Assembly: GCA_963675135.1 (NCBI GenBank)
Contig: OY776123.1
Location: 7,442,501 to 7,506,500 of the forward strand
Length of the DNA: 64,000 nucleotides
From: Galeopsis tetrahit
Taxonomy: Eukaryota > Streptophyta > Magnoliopsida > Lamiales > Lamiaceae
Reading direction: 5' to 3'
This document shows positions 36,097 to 48,432 of the stretch, one piece after another. Below the pieces are notes generated by a model. The model searched no databases, was not told where the DNA came from, and was given only the letters and a program-made list of their open reading frames with translations. The number at the start of each line of letters is the position of its first letter. Position 1 is the stretch's first letter. The position numbers were made by a program, and so were the translations under genes.

Positions 36097-37597
36097 GGGC
36101 GCGGCTAAAGGCACCCAAGGATCCTATGAGAACACCCACGCGATAAGGACACACAAAACGGATGAGGACACCCACGTGGAAATGTCAAAAATAACCTTCA
36201 AATTTCAAACCCTAATTTAAATTCTTTATCTTCTTCCATTTCACATTTTCAGTGCACCCACCTCCCCCTCCCTCCCAATCGGCGCCGCCGCCCACCACCC
36301 CTCCCACGATCGGAAAAACGCGTGGCCGCCCCCTCTCCTGTTGCTCACCGTTTTTTCATTTGAAACGCACGATCGGAAAAACGCGCGGCCAATTTCTTCT
36401 TCGAACGCCGCCGCCGCCGCCCCTGCCCTCGTCCGCCACCGCCCCCTCTCCTGTTACTCGTCGTTTTTCATTTGAAACGCGCGATCGAAAAAACGCGCAG
36501 CCGTTTTCTTCTTCGAACGCCGCCGCCGTCCCTGCCCTCGTCCGCCACCGCCCCCTCTCCTGTTTAGAGCTGTTATTCGAGCCGAGTCGAGCCGAGTATT
36601 TGAGGTTCGAGCTCGACTCGAGCTCTTATCGAGCCGATCCGAGCTCGGCTCGATAACATTACCGAGTTCAAAATTCAGCTCGGCTCGTTAACGAGTCTAA
36701 CGAGCTTAACGAGCCTATCGAGTCGAGCCGAGCCTAACGAGCCTAATGGAATTTTTTACAAAATATTAGTTATCGAGCCTAACAAGTCGAGCTCGAGCCG
36801 GCTCGTTAGTAAATCGAGTATCTAACGAGCTCGAGCTCGGCTCGTTTAGCTAAACGAGTCGAGCCTTAACGAGTCGAGCCGAGCCGAGTCTCATTAAGGC
36901 TCGGTTCGAATAACAGCACTAAGTCTTGTTGCTCGTCGTTTTTCATTTGAAACGCGCGGCCGTTTTCTTCTTCGATCGACGCCCCTACCCTCGTTCGCCA
37001 CCGCCGCCCTCGTCCGTCGCCGTCCCTGCCCTCGCGTGGGTCCCTTTAGCTGCGCCCTTCCTCGTCCGCACCGCCCCTGTCCTCGCCGCCGCCCATTTCG
37101 AGGTAGGTTTTTAGGAAAATCAGGGTTTTAGGAAATTTAGAAAAAAATAGGATTTTTAGAAGTTCGAGAATTATTTTCGAACATATTGAGTTTTTTTTTG
37201 GAAAAAAATTCGGACAATCTGTGTTTGTTTTGGAAAAAAATTCGAACATCTTGTTCGATTTTTTTTTTCGGACAAATTTAATTTGATTTGAATATTTTTT
37301 CGAACATATTGAGTTTGTTCATTAAAAAATTTCGAACAATTTGAGTTTGTTGTGTAAAAATTTTCGAATATCTTAAGAATTTTTTTTATTATTTTTGTTG
37401 ATTTTTTGAAGAATGGTGTTTGTTTTGGTGGTGGTAGAGATGATTATGTCGTGAAATAGAAGCGGTGGGTGTACTCATCCGTCCTTTTTTTTAAAATGTG
37501 CAGGAGGGGTACAAAAGACATTTTGCATACTTCCAGCGATAAAAAAAAGTTTACGTGGGTGTACTCATAGGATCCTTGGGTGCCTTTAGCCGCGCCC
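36097..37597. mobile_element. Non-autonomous MULE E with GC-rich cargo
   Basis: Inverted ends GGGCGCGGCTAAAGGCACCC and GGGTGCCTTTAGCCGCGCCC continue for ~42 bp through AAGGATCCTATGAG. A perfect 9-bp target duplication ATAAAATAA flanks it (36088-36096 and 37598-37606). The interior is GC-rich with direct repeats built on CGATCGGAAAAACGCGCGGCC and TTTTTCATTTGAAACGCGCG, each followed by GCCGCC-rich stretches, then AT-rich TTCGAACA repeats. Open frames are low-complexity and not called. It may hold captured host sequence, but no domain is recognisable. Confidence 0.88.
36565..36921. mobile_element. hAT-like element nested in MULE E
   Basis: TAGAGCTGTTATTCGAGCCG at the left faces GGTTCGAATAACAGCACTA at the right. 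The interior is almost wholly made of GAGCCGAG, GAGCTCG and AACGAG motifs in both orientations. It interrupts one of the direct repeats of MULE E: CTCCTGTT before and GTCTTGTTGCTCGTC after match the uninterrupted copy near 36438. The target duplication is imperfect. Confidence 0.7.
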
Positions 37598-39154
37598 ATA
37601 AAATAATGCAATTTCAGCGCATGGGCCTGAGTTTGCATTCTGAGTCCAGATGCTTCCCTATTAATAGGCCTAGTTCCACAGCCTGGGCCCTTTACAATTT
37701 TTTTTTTTTTGGAAGAGCCCAGTATAACATTAGTAACCAGATATTCAGGCCCTGTTTTAAATATCTCAAATTAACTTAGATTTAATAGCAAATAATTCAT
37801 TTTCGATTATTATGTATACACATCAAATATAATTAGACATCTATGTTATGTATATTGAACTAATTTACTGAAACTCAGTATATGAGTATATAGTTTATGG
37901 CCTTTATTAAGTTATGTTGCTAGCTAAATAAAATAGAGGATACTGATTAGAAGTATGTGTTTTAACAAGTTCAAATAAGGATGAAATGGAAGGATACATA
38001 CTTCAAATATAACAAATGTTCATTAAATATATATGAATAAAATTATATAATGGTAGTAATATTTTTTATATGTACACTTTAAATTAAAAAATTAAATATT
38101 ATATACTATAATAGAAATTTGTAGATTATTGTACATCTATAAAATATAATGTATATATATATATATAGATATATTATTGAAATTATATAATGTGACTTAA
38201 TTAGCAGTACTTCGGAGTAAATGATAAAAATAAGTTAGAATTACTAAATACTGTCCTCTCATTAAAAATAAATTAGCAGTTTCTTTTTGGTTTTAAAAAC
38301 CAAGGTTTTGGATTTCAAGATCCAAAACCCGTTTTACTTCGGGATTTAAAAACCGGTTTTCAAAATCCACTCAAAACCACCTTTATCAAACATATTGATT
38401 TGACATAAAGTTATATCTATATAATATTACTCCAATCATTATATTCTTTTTCAACAATAATATAATAATACTATAATAATATAATAATACAATAATATAA
38501 TACATTTAATCAAATAATCAATTATAATCTCACCAAACAATAATATAATAATACAAACTCATTCAATCTTACAACTTGATTTGACATAAAGTTAAATCCT
38601 TCACTATTCCAAAACCCAAAAGAAACACCCATATTACTATTCATCGGGATTTCAAAAACCAGGATTTCAAAAATCTGATTTTTAAAACCACCCAAAGCCC
38701 AAAAGAAACATCCTCTTGATTTCTCGACAATTCTATTTTTTTAACTATTTAGTGATTTTTATATGAACATCACACAAAATTAAACATCTATCAAACATTG
38801 ACACTTTATTCAAAAGTCTTTATATATTCTATTTATATAAATAATTAAAAAAAAAACACTTCATATACTAAATAGTGGAATTTCATTACTTTAAAAAGGT
38901 GATATCTCGTTAACCCGGGATCACAATTAATTCACAAGTGACTTTCATAAATAAAAGGGTTTGCTATAAACACTCGATAACACATATGATTGTATGTTCA
39001 GGTATATTATTCTAAAAATGTTGTACATATTTGTATATTGGCAAAAATAAAGACATGAGGCATTGAGGCGCCGGATTAGAAGTCTTAAATAAAATAGATA
39101 TCTAAAATATGTAAAGCTTTATAAATTAATCTTGGTGGTAGGCATGATAGTCTT
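37598..39154. other. Intergenic with a probable MITE
   Basis: No gene is seen. About 38280-38706 looks like a foldback element: GTTTCTTTTTGGTTTTAAAA at the left, TTTTTAAAACCACCCAAAGC and AAAAGAAACA at the right, with repeated GGGATTTCAAAAACC phrases inside. (TA)n at 38150-38166 and (AATAAT)n near 38452-38500. Confidence 0.4.
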
Positions 39155-39476
39155 TACTTCCTCCATTCCATAGAGTTTGTCGCATTTTTTATTTTGTATA
39201 AAATTAAGGAACATATTTTTTTGATAAATTTATTCTTAATTTTTCTCCTTTCCTTCTCTTTTTTCTTTTCTTTCCCTCACATTCCTTTTCCACTCTTCCT
39301 TTCACATTTTCAAAAAAAAAAAAAAAGAATCATCAATATATTTTTAAAAAAAGATAGATATTGTAGAGATTAATAGAGGTATTTTAGAGAGATCATTGAT
39401 AAAAATAGAAAAAGCAATACTTTTTAAAATAAAATTTAAAATTAAATGTGATAAATTTTATAAAATGAAGTGAGTA
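39155..39476. mobile_element. Stowaway MITE
   Basis: Left TACTTCCTCCATTCCATAGA then TTTGTCGCATTTTTTATTTT; right AAATGTGATAAATTTTATAA then GAAGTGAGTA, with TA edges. The same subfamily as the one interrupted at 3506-6384. Confidence 0.75.
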
Positions 39477-39639
39477 TAAATTATTCAATTTCATATGACT
39501 GCATTTTTAAGTGCACTCAATATTAGTAATACAAGACATTATATCACATATGTTAAATACAAAACAATATAAAAATGACAAATCCAAACATTAATAATCT
39601 TCAGATTCAAAAAAAAAAAAAAAAAAATGATGGCACAAA

Positions 39640-40132
39640 ACATTTACGGAAAAAACATTTATTTTCTCTTTGAATTTTAATTTTTGTCCTTTAAATTTTT
39701 TTACTTTAAAATTAGTCCCTAATTTTTACAAATTTTAAGATTGTTGTCCTTTAAATTTTTCGATTTTGAAATTAGTCCCTTATGTTACAAATTTTAAGAT
39801 TTTAGTCCTTATTACCTACAATTGAAGGTAAATATCATGCAAATAGTAGGCTTTGTCGTTTATTTGTAGATACGCGATTTGAGGCTGAATGTGCATGTAA
39901 ACGACAAAATCAACTATTTGCAAATAATTACATGATATTTACCTTCGATTGCATGTAATAAGGACTAAAATCTTAAATTTGTAAACATAAGTAACAAATT
40001 TCAAAATCGAAAATTTTAGAGGACAACAATCTTAAAATTTGTAAATGTAAGGGACTAATTTTAAAGTCGAAAAATTTAGAGGATAAAAATCAAAATTGAC
40101 ATAATTTAACGGGAAAAAAAAAATTATTTTCC
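39640..40132. repeat. Long foldback element (~240-bp arms)
   Basis: The two halves are near-complete inverted copies: left phrases TTTTTGTCCTTTAAATTTTT, AAAATTAGTCCCT and AAGGTAAATATCATG return inverted on the right as CATGATATTTACCTT, AGGGACTAATTTTAAAG and AAATTTAGAGGATAAAAATC. The central loop is about 60-80 bp. If transcribed it would give a long hairpin RNA. No target duplication was resolved. Confidence 0.8.
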
Positions 40133-40307
40133 CAAATATTTAAAAACAACCCAATGCCTAAATTAAACAGGCCTACCATATCAGCATTCTAACTTCTAAA
40201 TCATGCAATTTATAAGTTGAGAAAATATTAGTATGTATTTATGTGAATATTGTTACCATAATATTTGTTTTATAAGCTGAAAAATAATTTACCTTATAAT
40301 GTAATGT

Positions 40308-40434
40308 ACTATATATTGATGTGTTAAAAGTTGTTTACGGAATATTGTGAATTAATTTTTTTATTTTTTTCAGTATATATTGATGTGTTAAAAGTTGTTT
40401 ACGGAATATTGTGAATTAATTTTTTATTTTTTTC
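40308..40434. repeat. Recent 62-bp tandem duplication
   Basis: The stretch TATATATTGATGTGTTAAAAG through GTGAATTAATTTTTTATTTTTTTCA occurs twice back to back with one small length change in the T-run. The near identity indicates a recent duplication. A (TAGA)n microsatellite follows at 40550-40568. Confidence 0.85.
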
Positions 40435-42097
40435 AAAAAATGAATAAATAAATATTTGAAGTTGCAACATTAATGTCGGGTAATTAATGGTGTTGCAGAA
40501 ATCATGTGTTGGGAGAAAGAAGCAGACAATTATTAATAACAATAATAAGTAGATAGATAGATAGATAGAAGCATATCACAAAATTTTAATCCTTGTGTTT
40601 TCCAGGACTGTGGTCCTACTACCCCCAACTCATACCAAAAAAAAAAAAAAACAATTCAACTTATATTTTATACTTTATTTTTAATTTGATAAATCTGTTC
40701 TGTTATTTACTACTTAGGAAGAAGAAATGCTCCTTTTCACTTTTCAGAATACATATCCATTTGGTTGATAATAAATCCATTAGCTTAAAACTAAGATTAA
40801 CAATTCATAATCTGAAAAATTATACTCCCTCCATCGAAATATATTATGATTTTATTGTAAAATTAATAAATAAATTAATTTAATGAGTCAATTGTAGCTA
40901 GTAGTGATTTTTTATTGTAAAAGTTGTCTAAACAAATTCTTATTGCGTTTTTTGTATTTATATATGAAATTATTATTTCAACTACAAAACTGATTTCAAA
41001 TGAATTGTAATTTTCATATTTGAGACTATTATTAAAAAAAGAAGATTGCTTTTGTATTAATATTTTAGCATTTTTGAAACATGTTTACAATTAATCATAT
41101 TATATAAATACAAAAACATAAGCCTAAAAAAGGGATTAATTAATTAAGAAAACATTAATGATAGTTAAATTTGTTACTTTTAAATCACATTACATAAAAT
41201 AAATATTCTTAATCTTTCAATAATTTGAGTATTCATTTTTTCAATTACACAATACAATTTTTTTTTTTTTTTTTGTAATTTAAAATAAATATATGTATTC
41301 ATTTAAAGACACAGTCATGTATTTAAAAATTTGATAATTAATGAAGTACTTATTAATGTATTTTGATATAAATATAATATATTTATACATATAGGGCATG
41401 TTTGCTTCTTGGGTTTAGAGAGGGTTTGATATGTAAATCCATCTTCTCTCATATTTGTTTTTTCATAACTTTAAACACCTTAATCCGAGTTTATAATTTA
41501 ACCCGATTTTATAAACTAGATTTCATGGGTTTAGACACCTAACCTCCCCTTAAATTTATCTATCATCCCCCTAAGTTTATCTAACCAACCCACCACATCC
41601 CAACTCATCTTATCCCAACTCATTAATCAAACATGCACATATTAGTATTCACCTTAATCTCAAATTACGGTCTCCAAAGCAGGGTCAAATTCATCCTCAA
41701 GTTGCCACATTTGAAGTTTTGAACAGTAATTTGTCACCAACTGTGATGAACGCAAATCAACAAAGGGTGATGCTAAATGTACAGATTCTGTACATACAGG
41801 TAAGGGTATTTTGGTCCCTTTCTCATTTAAGTTTTGTTAGAATGACTAATATATCCTTCATTCAAAAATATTGTTTAATTATTATTTTTTAATAAAATAT
41901 TAAAGTCTAATACCCTTTTCTCTCTCTTCTTATTTGTTCTAGGCAAGTAATAATTACAAAGATAACTTTCAATGTGTATATTTAATTAAAAAATTTCTTC
42001 CTGTTACCGTTAACTCAATCTTTTCTTCTTTCTTTCTTTCTTTTTTTCTACAAAAACTACTCATATATTATAAAAATAAAATGTACGGAGTATAAGA
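40435..42097. other. AT-rich intergenic
   Basis: No gene supported. About 41392-41640 is flanked by GGGCATGTTTGCTTCTTGGG and CCAACTCATTAATCAAACAT, likely another small foldback MITE. A poly-T run is at 41259-41274 and CTTTCTTTCTTTC at 42027-42041. Confidence 0.35.
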
Positions 42098-42335
42098 TAC
42101 TCCCTCCGTCCGCCTATAAGTTTCCCGTTACTTTTTGGCACAGAGATTAAGAAAAGTGATTAAATAATAGATATAGTACAAGTGATGTGATTGGAAGAAG
42201 GAGAGAGATAGAGAGAAAAAGTAAGATATAAAGTGATGTGTAAGAAAAAATATTTACCAAAAAGGGTATGAGAAGCTTATAGGCGGACGGACAAAAATGG
42301 TAAAATGGGAAGCTTATAGGCGGACGGAGGGAGTA
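42098..42335. mobile_element. Stowaway MITE
   Basis: Left TACTCCCTCCGTCCGCCTAT, right ATAGGCGGACGGAGGGAGTA: a perfect 20-bp inverted match with TA edges. A second, inner copy of the right end, AAGCTTATAGGCGGACGG, occurs at about 42271. Young-looking, 238 bp. Confidence 0.93.
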
Positions 42336-42399
42336 TTATTTAATAAAAAATTAGAAAAAATATATGTATGTATATATATATAATGTTGGAGATTTTGAT

Positions 42400-42435
<36 letters not shown>

Positions 42436-43020
42436 GTTACTTATTATATAAAAATAACAATAAAAGAATATGTAAAACATAAATATTCAAAAAAAATCTT
42501 TTTTCCAATTTTTTCACTTTGTTTTATTTAATAAACAGATTAAAATCTCAAAATTCAAGTCAAATATGACATATTTTAGTCGTGCATAATCCTTAATTTT
42601 CTAACTAAGTCTATCTCCCTTTTTCTTATTTTTTACGGTATTTACCAAATTTAGTCACATAAAATATTTTTACATAAATATAAGTTTTCTATGTAGAAAC
42701 ACTCGATATTTTTCTTCCCTCTTCCATTCTCATTATTTTTGGGTTAATTATATTATATATATATATATATATATTATTAATTCAAGATTATAAATGTAAT
42801 TCAAGTGAATATACGTAATTTAAGTGAGTATACATAATTGAGAGCGAAAGATGTATAAATTTATAAACTATTTACCAATGTATCATATTTAATAACTAAT
42901 GTAATAATTTATGTTAATTTATCGATTTATTCCATTCTTATAATAATTATATTACTCCCTTAAAATGAATTTTACTTATTTTTAATTAATATACTTAAAA
43001 ATACTTGTTTCTCAACATAT

Positions 43021-43258
43021 AGTGTTTAGGGTTTAGGGTAAAGGGTTCAGGGTTTAGGGTAAAGGGTCCGACTACTCCTTTCAACGTGTACACTTAAACT
43101 TCATTAATAAACAAACTTCAAATGTGTATTATAAATTTTTATTCAATATGGTAACTTATCCCCGAATACTCGTTTCTCAACATATATTGTTTACGATTTA
43201 GGGAAAAGGTTTGGAGTTTAGGATAAAGGGTAAAGGGTTTGCAATTTAGGGTTTAAGG
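43021..43258 (+). repeat. Telomere-like GTTTAGGG repeats
   Basis: Degenerate GTTTAGGGT/AAAGGGT units at 43021-43068 and again at 43190-43258 border the satellite to the right. Short (TA)n microsatellites occur to the left at about 42404-42431 and 42753-42774. Confidence 0.6.
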
Positions 43259-44115
43259 TTGTTAAAATGAAATATTTTACACTTAGTAATTAAAAAATTC
43301 ATAGTTTTACACCAAAGTTGTTAAAATGAAATATTTTACATTTAGAAATTAAAAAATTGTTAAAATGAAACATTTTACACTTAGGTATTAAAAAATTCAT
43401 AATTTTACACAAGGTTGTTAAAATGAAATATTTTACACTTAGGGATTAAAAAATTCATAATTTTACACCAAGGTTGTTAAAATGAAGTATTTTACTCGGA
43501 TTGAAAATTTTCTAATTTTACATCAAGTTTGTTAAAATGAAATATTTTAAACTTAGGGATTTAAAGATTCATAATTTTACACCAAGATTTTTAAAATTAA
43601 ATATTTTACACTTAGAGATTAAAAAAATCATAATTTTACAAAAAGATTGTTAAAATGAAATATTTTACACTTAGAGATTAAAAAATTCATAGTTTTACAC
43701 CAAAGTTGTTAAAATGAAATATTTTACATTTAGAAATTAAAAAATTGTTAAAATGAAACATTTTACACTTAGGTATTAAAATATTCATAATTTTACACAA
43801 GGTTGTTAAAATGAAATATTTTACACTTAGGGATTAAAAAATTCATAATTTTACACCAAGGTTGTTAAAATGAAATATTTTACTCGGATTGAAAATTTCC
43901 TAATTTTACATCAAGGTTGTTAAAATGAAATATTTTAAACTTAGGGATTTAAAGATTCATAATTTTACACCAAGATTTTTAAAATTAAATATTTTATACT
44001 TAGAGATTAAAAAAATCATAATTTTACACCAAGATTGTTAAAATGAAATATTTTACACTTAGAGATTAAAAAATTCATAATTTTACACCAAGATTGTTAA
44101 AATGAAATATTTGTT
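43259..44115. repeat. AT-rich satellite with higher-order structure
   Basis: Monomers of about 55-60 bp are built on GTTGTTAAAATGAAATATTT, ACTTAGGGATTAAAAAATTC and ATAATTTTACACCAAG, some shortened to about 40 bp. A particular series of monomer variants recurs after about 388 bp (TAGTTTTACACCAAAG at 43302 and 43690), so a block of about seven monomers was itself duplicated. Two copies of a ~37-bp GTTTATTAAAATTAAATTAG unit follow. Confidence 0.88.
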
Positions 44116-44690
44116 AGATTAAGGTTTATTAAAATTAAATTAGTGTTTGTTAGACCGTGGTTTATTAAAATTAAATTAGTGTTTATTAGATTAAAAATAA
44201 AATTCAACCATCTCTATCAAATCAATTTCAATCAACTTAAATTGCCATTAAACTTTCCACTATCACTTGTCCATGTTCATCTCCCCTCTTTCTTCAGGAT
44301 GTATGCGTGAAGAGTAGGGTTTGGGAGAGAAGATATGGTGTATGCAATTATTTTTTATTTAAAATTTCTTCAAAATAACTTAGGTGATTTATTTTATCTA
44401 GATTAAAATTTTATTATGATGAAAAAAATTAGATTTAGGAAAAAAATTGACGTGTATGAAGTATTTACAGTAGGGATTTGATGGAGTATAATGTAATTCA
44501 CGATCGGTGTTTGATGGAGAAGAAAAAAACTGAAAATTGAAAACTTAACTGGTGTTGCAGCACACATTAATGGTGGTAATAGTGAGATAAATTATTAATG
44601 AAGTTGCCGTTTAAAATTAGAGGTAATGATGGCGTGTCATAATTATGCGTGTTGAGAGTTAATTATTTCGGCTCTTACGTATATTAATTA
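44116..44690. other. Intergenic left of the MULE
   Basis: No gene seen. AT-rich sequence; the true left end of the MULE might lie within this stretch. Confidence 0.3.
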
Positions 44691-45149
44691 GAGATTTTTT
44701 ACTAATAGGGTCATTATCACCCTACATTAATCTAATTGCATCGCCTAATTAATTGTTTGTCTATTTGCTTCATTTTCGAGATAAAAAACCCCTAATTACC
44801 CTTAAATCATAATTACCATTAAATTATTCAAATTCAGATTTAAATTTTCGAAACTCTCCCTATTTCCGATTTTTATTCTGCCTTAATTATCTGGTTCAAT
44901 TAATTAGGTTATACAATTGGAAATACTACGACTTTCCAAATTTTGAATTCTCAATTTTTCAGTTCGATCATCTGCAGATTCTACCATTTCAGATAAGATA
45001 TTGATCTTCAATTCCGATCATCTGCATCGCTCGTACGTATATTCATTTTCAATTCCATGAATATTAATTCTGCATTTTCTGATATTATCAATTCCATGTA
45101 TTAATCTCACCCCAATTCCACAGGCATATCTGAATCGTGAAGAATTGAC

Positions 45150-47515
45150 ATGGATTATATTGTTTTCTGCAAGTTTGATTGTAATGGGAAGAACAAACTT
45201 ATTCGCGTATCTGAATCGACAACATATGCAGATTTGGTTGCTGAAACAACAGGTCCAACTTATGCAGGTAACATATCTCTTGCTTACTCAGTCTCTAGCC
45301 TGAATAACATATGCATAGAATCCGATGCTGACATCATCGGTATGGTAGAATTTTGTAAGGCGACGGCAGAAAAAATTGTCAATATATCTGTTGTGACAAG
45401 TAACTCAGTTGCACCATGCATTCAAATGATTGAATCTTCAAACGCGAACGACAATCTAGCAAGTCAACAATTGCATTTCATTCCCACTTCTTTATTTCCT
45501 AACACTGAATCGAATGATTCAAGAAACATGTCTAAAGGCAATCAACATATGTTAGATTTTGAAGGTGTGTGCAATATACCTAATTTTGATGTATGTCCAG
45601 TTGAGAAGAAGAAGACTTATTTGTCTGATCACTAGGTGAATATAATGGAAGGTGGTGTGGGTACTGTTTTTGTTGGAGGTGCCTCTGAGTTTAGGACTGA
45701 GTTGATTAAATACTCCACAAAACTCAACTTTAAGTACAAGTATAGGAAAAATGGTCCCAGGTATGTACATGCAGTATGCAATGAGGCTGCAAATTCGAAC
45801 TGTGAGTGGTTCATTAAGGGAAAGAAGCTTCCTATGAATAATGCATTTATTGTTGCTAAAGCAAACCTGGTTCATAATTGTGTGGGAAATCTACTTCGTG
45901 AAAAAAGTAACCGATTAGGTCCCAGAATAATTAAGCAGCTTGTTATTGATACTGTCAAAGCCAATCCTACAGTGACTGTGAAGGATGTCACTCGTCATGT
46001 TAATGATGGATACGGTTTCACCCTTCCTTACTGGAAGGTTTGGCGAGGAATAGAAGCTGCCAGAGATGATATATTTGGAAGCTACGAGGAATCTTATGAC
46101 CAGTTGCGTTGGTACTGTGATGCAGTCAAAAGGACAAATCCCGGTAGTATTGTAGACCTAGAGAAGAACACTACAACCAACCAATTTGAACGTATTTTTG
46201 TTTCGTTTAACGCTTGCAAGGAGGGTTTTAAAAAGTGCAGACCCATGCTATTCATAGATGGGACATTTATGAAGGGTAGGTCCAAGGGCGTATTGCTTGC
46301 AGCCACGGCGAAGGATGGGAACAATGGTAACAAATATGTTCATATTACAGTTAATAAATTCTGCATTGTCTCTCATTATAATTTTTTTTTTACCACTGAT
46401 ATTGTTTTTGAAAACATTTATTCATTATACAGGACTGTTTCCAGTGGCATTGGCTGTAGTATCTGCTGAGAATAGGAACAATTGGGCATGGTTCCTTATT
46501 AAATTGCGTGATCTTATCATTCATGAAAAGAAGATCATTTACATATCAGATAGGAATCTAGGTTTGATGTCGGCATTCTATGATGTATGGGATGAGCCTG
46601 CACACTTCTACTGCCTATACCATTTACTTTTAAACCTGAGGGGCAGATTTGGTGGTGGTTGGAACACCCAACATCGCGATAACATGGCTGATCTATTCAA
46701 GCAATGCGCATACGCCCCCACAGTCACTGTTTTCAAAGAGAAACTTGGTGTTTTTAAAGCAGTTGGTGGTCCGATTGCAGAACAATGGCTTGAAGACATG
46801 CCGTACAACAAACAATGGGCAGTTGCCTACTCACCTCATATCCAGCGATATGGTGAAATGACTTCTAATTGCAGCAGAGTCTTTTAACTCGTGGATTCGT
46901 GAAGCTCGATCTCTACCAATTACTTATATACTAGACTCTATCAGGAAAAAGATATCTCAATGGTTTGTGGAGAGGCGTGAAAGAAGTAATAAATGGAATG
47001 GATTGCTTGTTCCTAGCAAAGAAGACTTATGGAACGAGCTTGGAAACATAAGTGCATCCTGGGGTGTTTCAATTTATCCTAATGGTCAGTTTGAGGTGCG
47101 TTCGAGGACGTCTGTCACAATTGATTTGGAGTATAAAATATGTACATGTTTTAAGTGGCAGCTTACAGGATTCCCTTGTGCTCATGTTGTTGCTGTTATT
47201 AAGAAGAATTGTGATTCTGTATTCAACTTTATTGACAATTGCTTCTTTACATCCACATATAAACAATGTTATGCAGAAGACCTCATTCCTGTTCCAGAGA
47301 CTGAACGTTTTGAATGCAATCCAGGGCCTACCACTGAGAAAATACTCCCACCCATCCTCAACAACCCCCCTGGCAGACCCAAACAAAAAAGAATTACGTC
47401 CTATGGAGAATTTCGTAGAGTAAAGCCTACACATTGCAAACGCTGTGGCAAAACAGGTCGCCACGATCCCCAAACCTGCGCTGCTGTTTTTGGAACGGAC
47501 AAGACTAACTTTTAG
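45150..47515 (+). pseudogene. MuDR/MULE transposase, broken
   Basis: The N-terminal part (45150-45632, 161 codons) is PB1-like and runs into an in-frame TAG (45633-45635); the same frame continues with the MuDR N-terminal region and the MULE catalytic domain. An intron at 46327-46432 (GT-AG) splits the Gly codon after AKDGNN and restores LFPVALAVVSAENRNN. DDE residues are visible in FIDGTF, YISDRNLG and, after a frameshift near 46872, in the AESFNSW segment. The shifted frame goes on to the SWIM zinc finger (CTCFKWQLTGFPCAH) and a C-terminal zinc knuckle (CKRCGKTGRHDPQTC) before TAG at 47515. A possible leader intron ends at about 45123. One stop and one frameshift mean this copy is probably inactive. 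Confidence 0.88.
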
Positions 47516-48087
47516 AAGTAGTGAAACACAATATTTCATTGTGTTTTTTTTTTTTTTTTTTTTTTTCAGCTCCATTCCGATATACTTATCGGCTTATCTT
47601 ATCTTTTAATTGATGCTTTGTTATTTCAGTATTCCTATGTGTACACACAAACTCTTATATTTCCAGATTTACTAAGAGTCCAATGAACATGCGTTTTATC
47701 TTTGTCTCATATATATTTGTTTCATTTATACAATTGTTCAAATCACATGTTCAAGAAAATGTCAGAATCTTAATCCATGTTCTACTAACTTAATCCATAA
47801 GTTTGAATTATATAATTTAATAATTTTCGTAATAGGTTTACTAATTCTGTAAATCCCATGCTTCGTATCTCGTTCACCGCACACTTCATATATACGGTAT
47901 CATTCATAATGAATATGAACTACGGACGGCATATGTAGTGAACACCGCATATTAGTCTGCATTCCGCAAGGCATATATGTACCTTTTCCAACTGTTAACG
48001 TCCAGGGAGTACAAATACAAATGCATATATATGTAAATGCACCAGGCCCGTGTTATGCATTTTCGGGGTATATGCATTATGCCCAAT
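47516..48087. other. Spacer between transposase and F-box remnant
   Basis: Contains a long T-run (47546-47566) just after the transposase and AT-rich sequence with repeated GCATAT phrases. No gene was recognised. Confidence 0.35.
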
Positions 48088-48432
48088 ACAATTGCAGTTT
48101 ACTGTAGTCGTTTGAGCGAAGTCAAAGGTCGTTTTTATAGTAAATTTTTCTTTCAGATGCATATCCTCCACTACGCAAAAGAAGGTCCTACATGGACAAC
48201 TATCATGATTTTCACAAAAACTCTAGTACCAAACAAATATCATATATGTCCAATATCCTTCTAGAATGTAGATAGAACGAAAATACTCTTCATCGTCCAA
48301 CCATGGGGAGACTACTATTGCTATGATACTATTTCCAAGACGTTTCAGCTCTCCGAAGAATATGAAATGACATATGGGGTTCAACATGCATTTAAGTATA
48401 CTCAGAGTCTTGTATCTCCAGTTGCTTGTTAG
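48088..48432 (+). pseudogene. F-box protein C-terminal fragment, decayed
   Basis: The frame TIAVYCSRLSEVK through MHILHYAKEGPTWTTIMIF, and after an in-frame TAG (48262-48264) TKILFIVQPWGDYYCYDTIS to SLVSPVAC, lines up with the last ~110 residues of the intact F-box protein downstream (LAVYADLLSVDE, VHILTYSNVVRTWSTFTIF, FSVKPYGTFFSYDILS, TLVSP). The F-box itself and most of the associated domain are missing. It is best read as the remnant of a tandem duplicate. Confidence 0.72.

Noticed and set aside
36252..36656. 134-codon Pro/Ser-rich open frame
   Set aside because: It spans direct repeats of MULE E and runs into the nested hAT element; composition explains the open frame.
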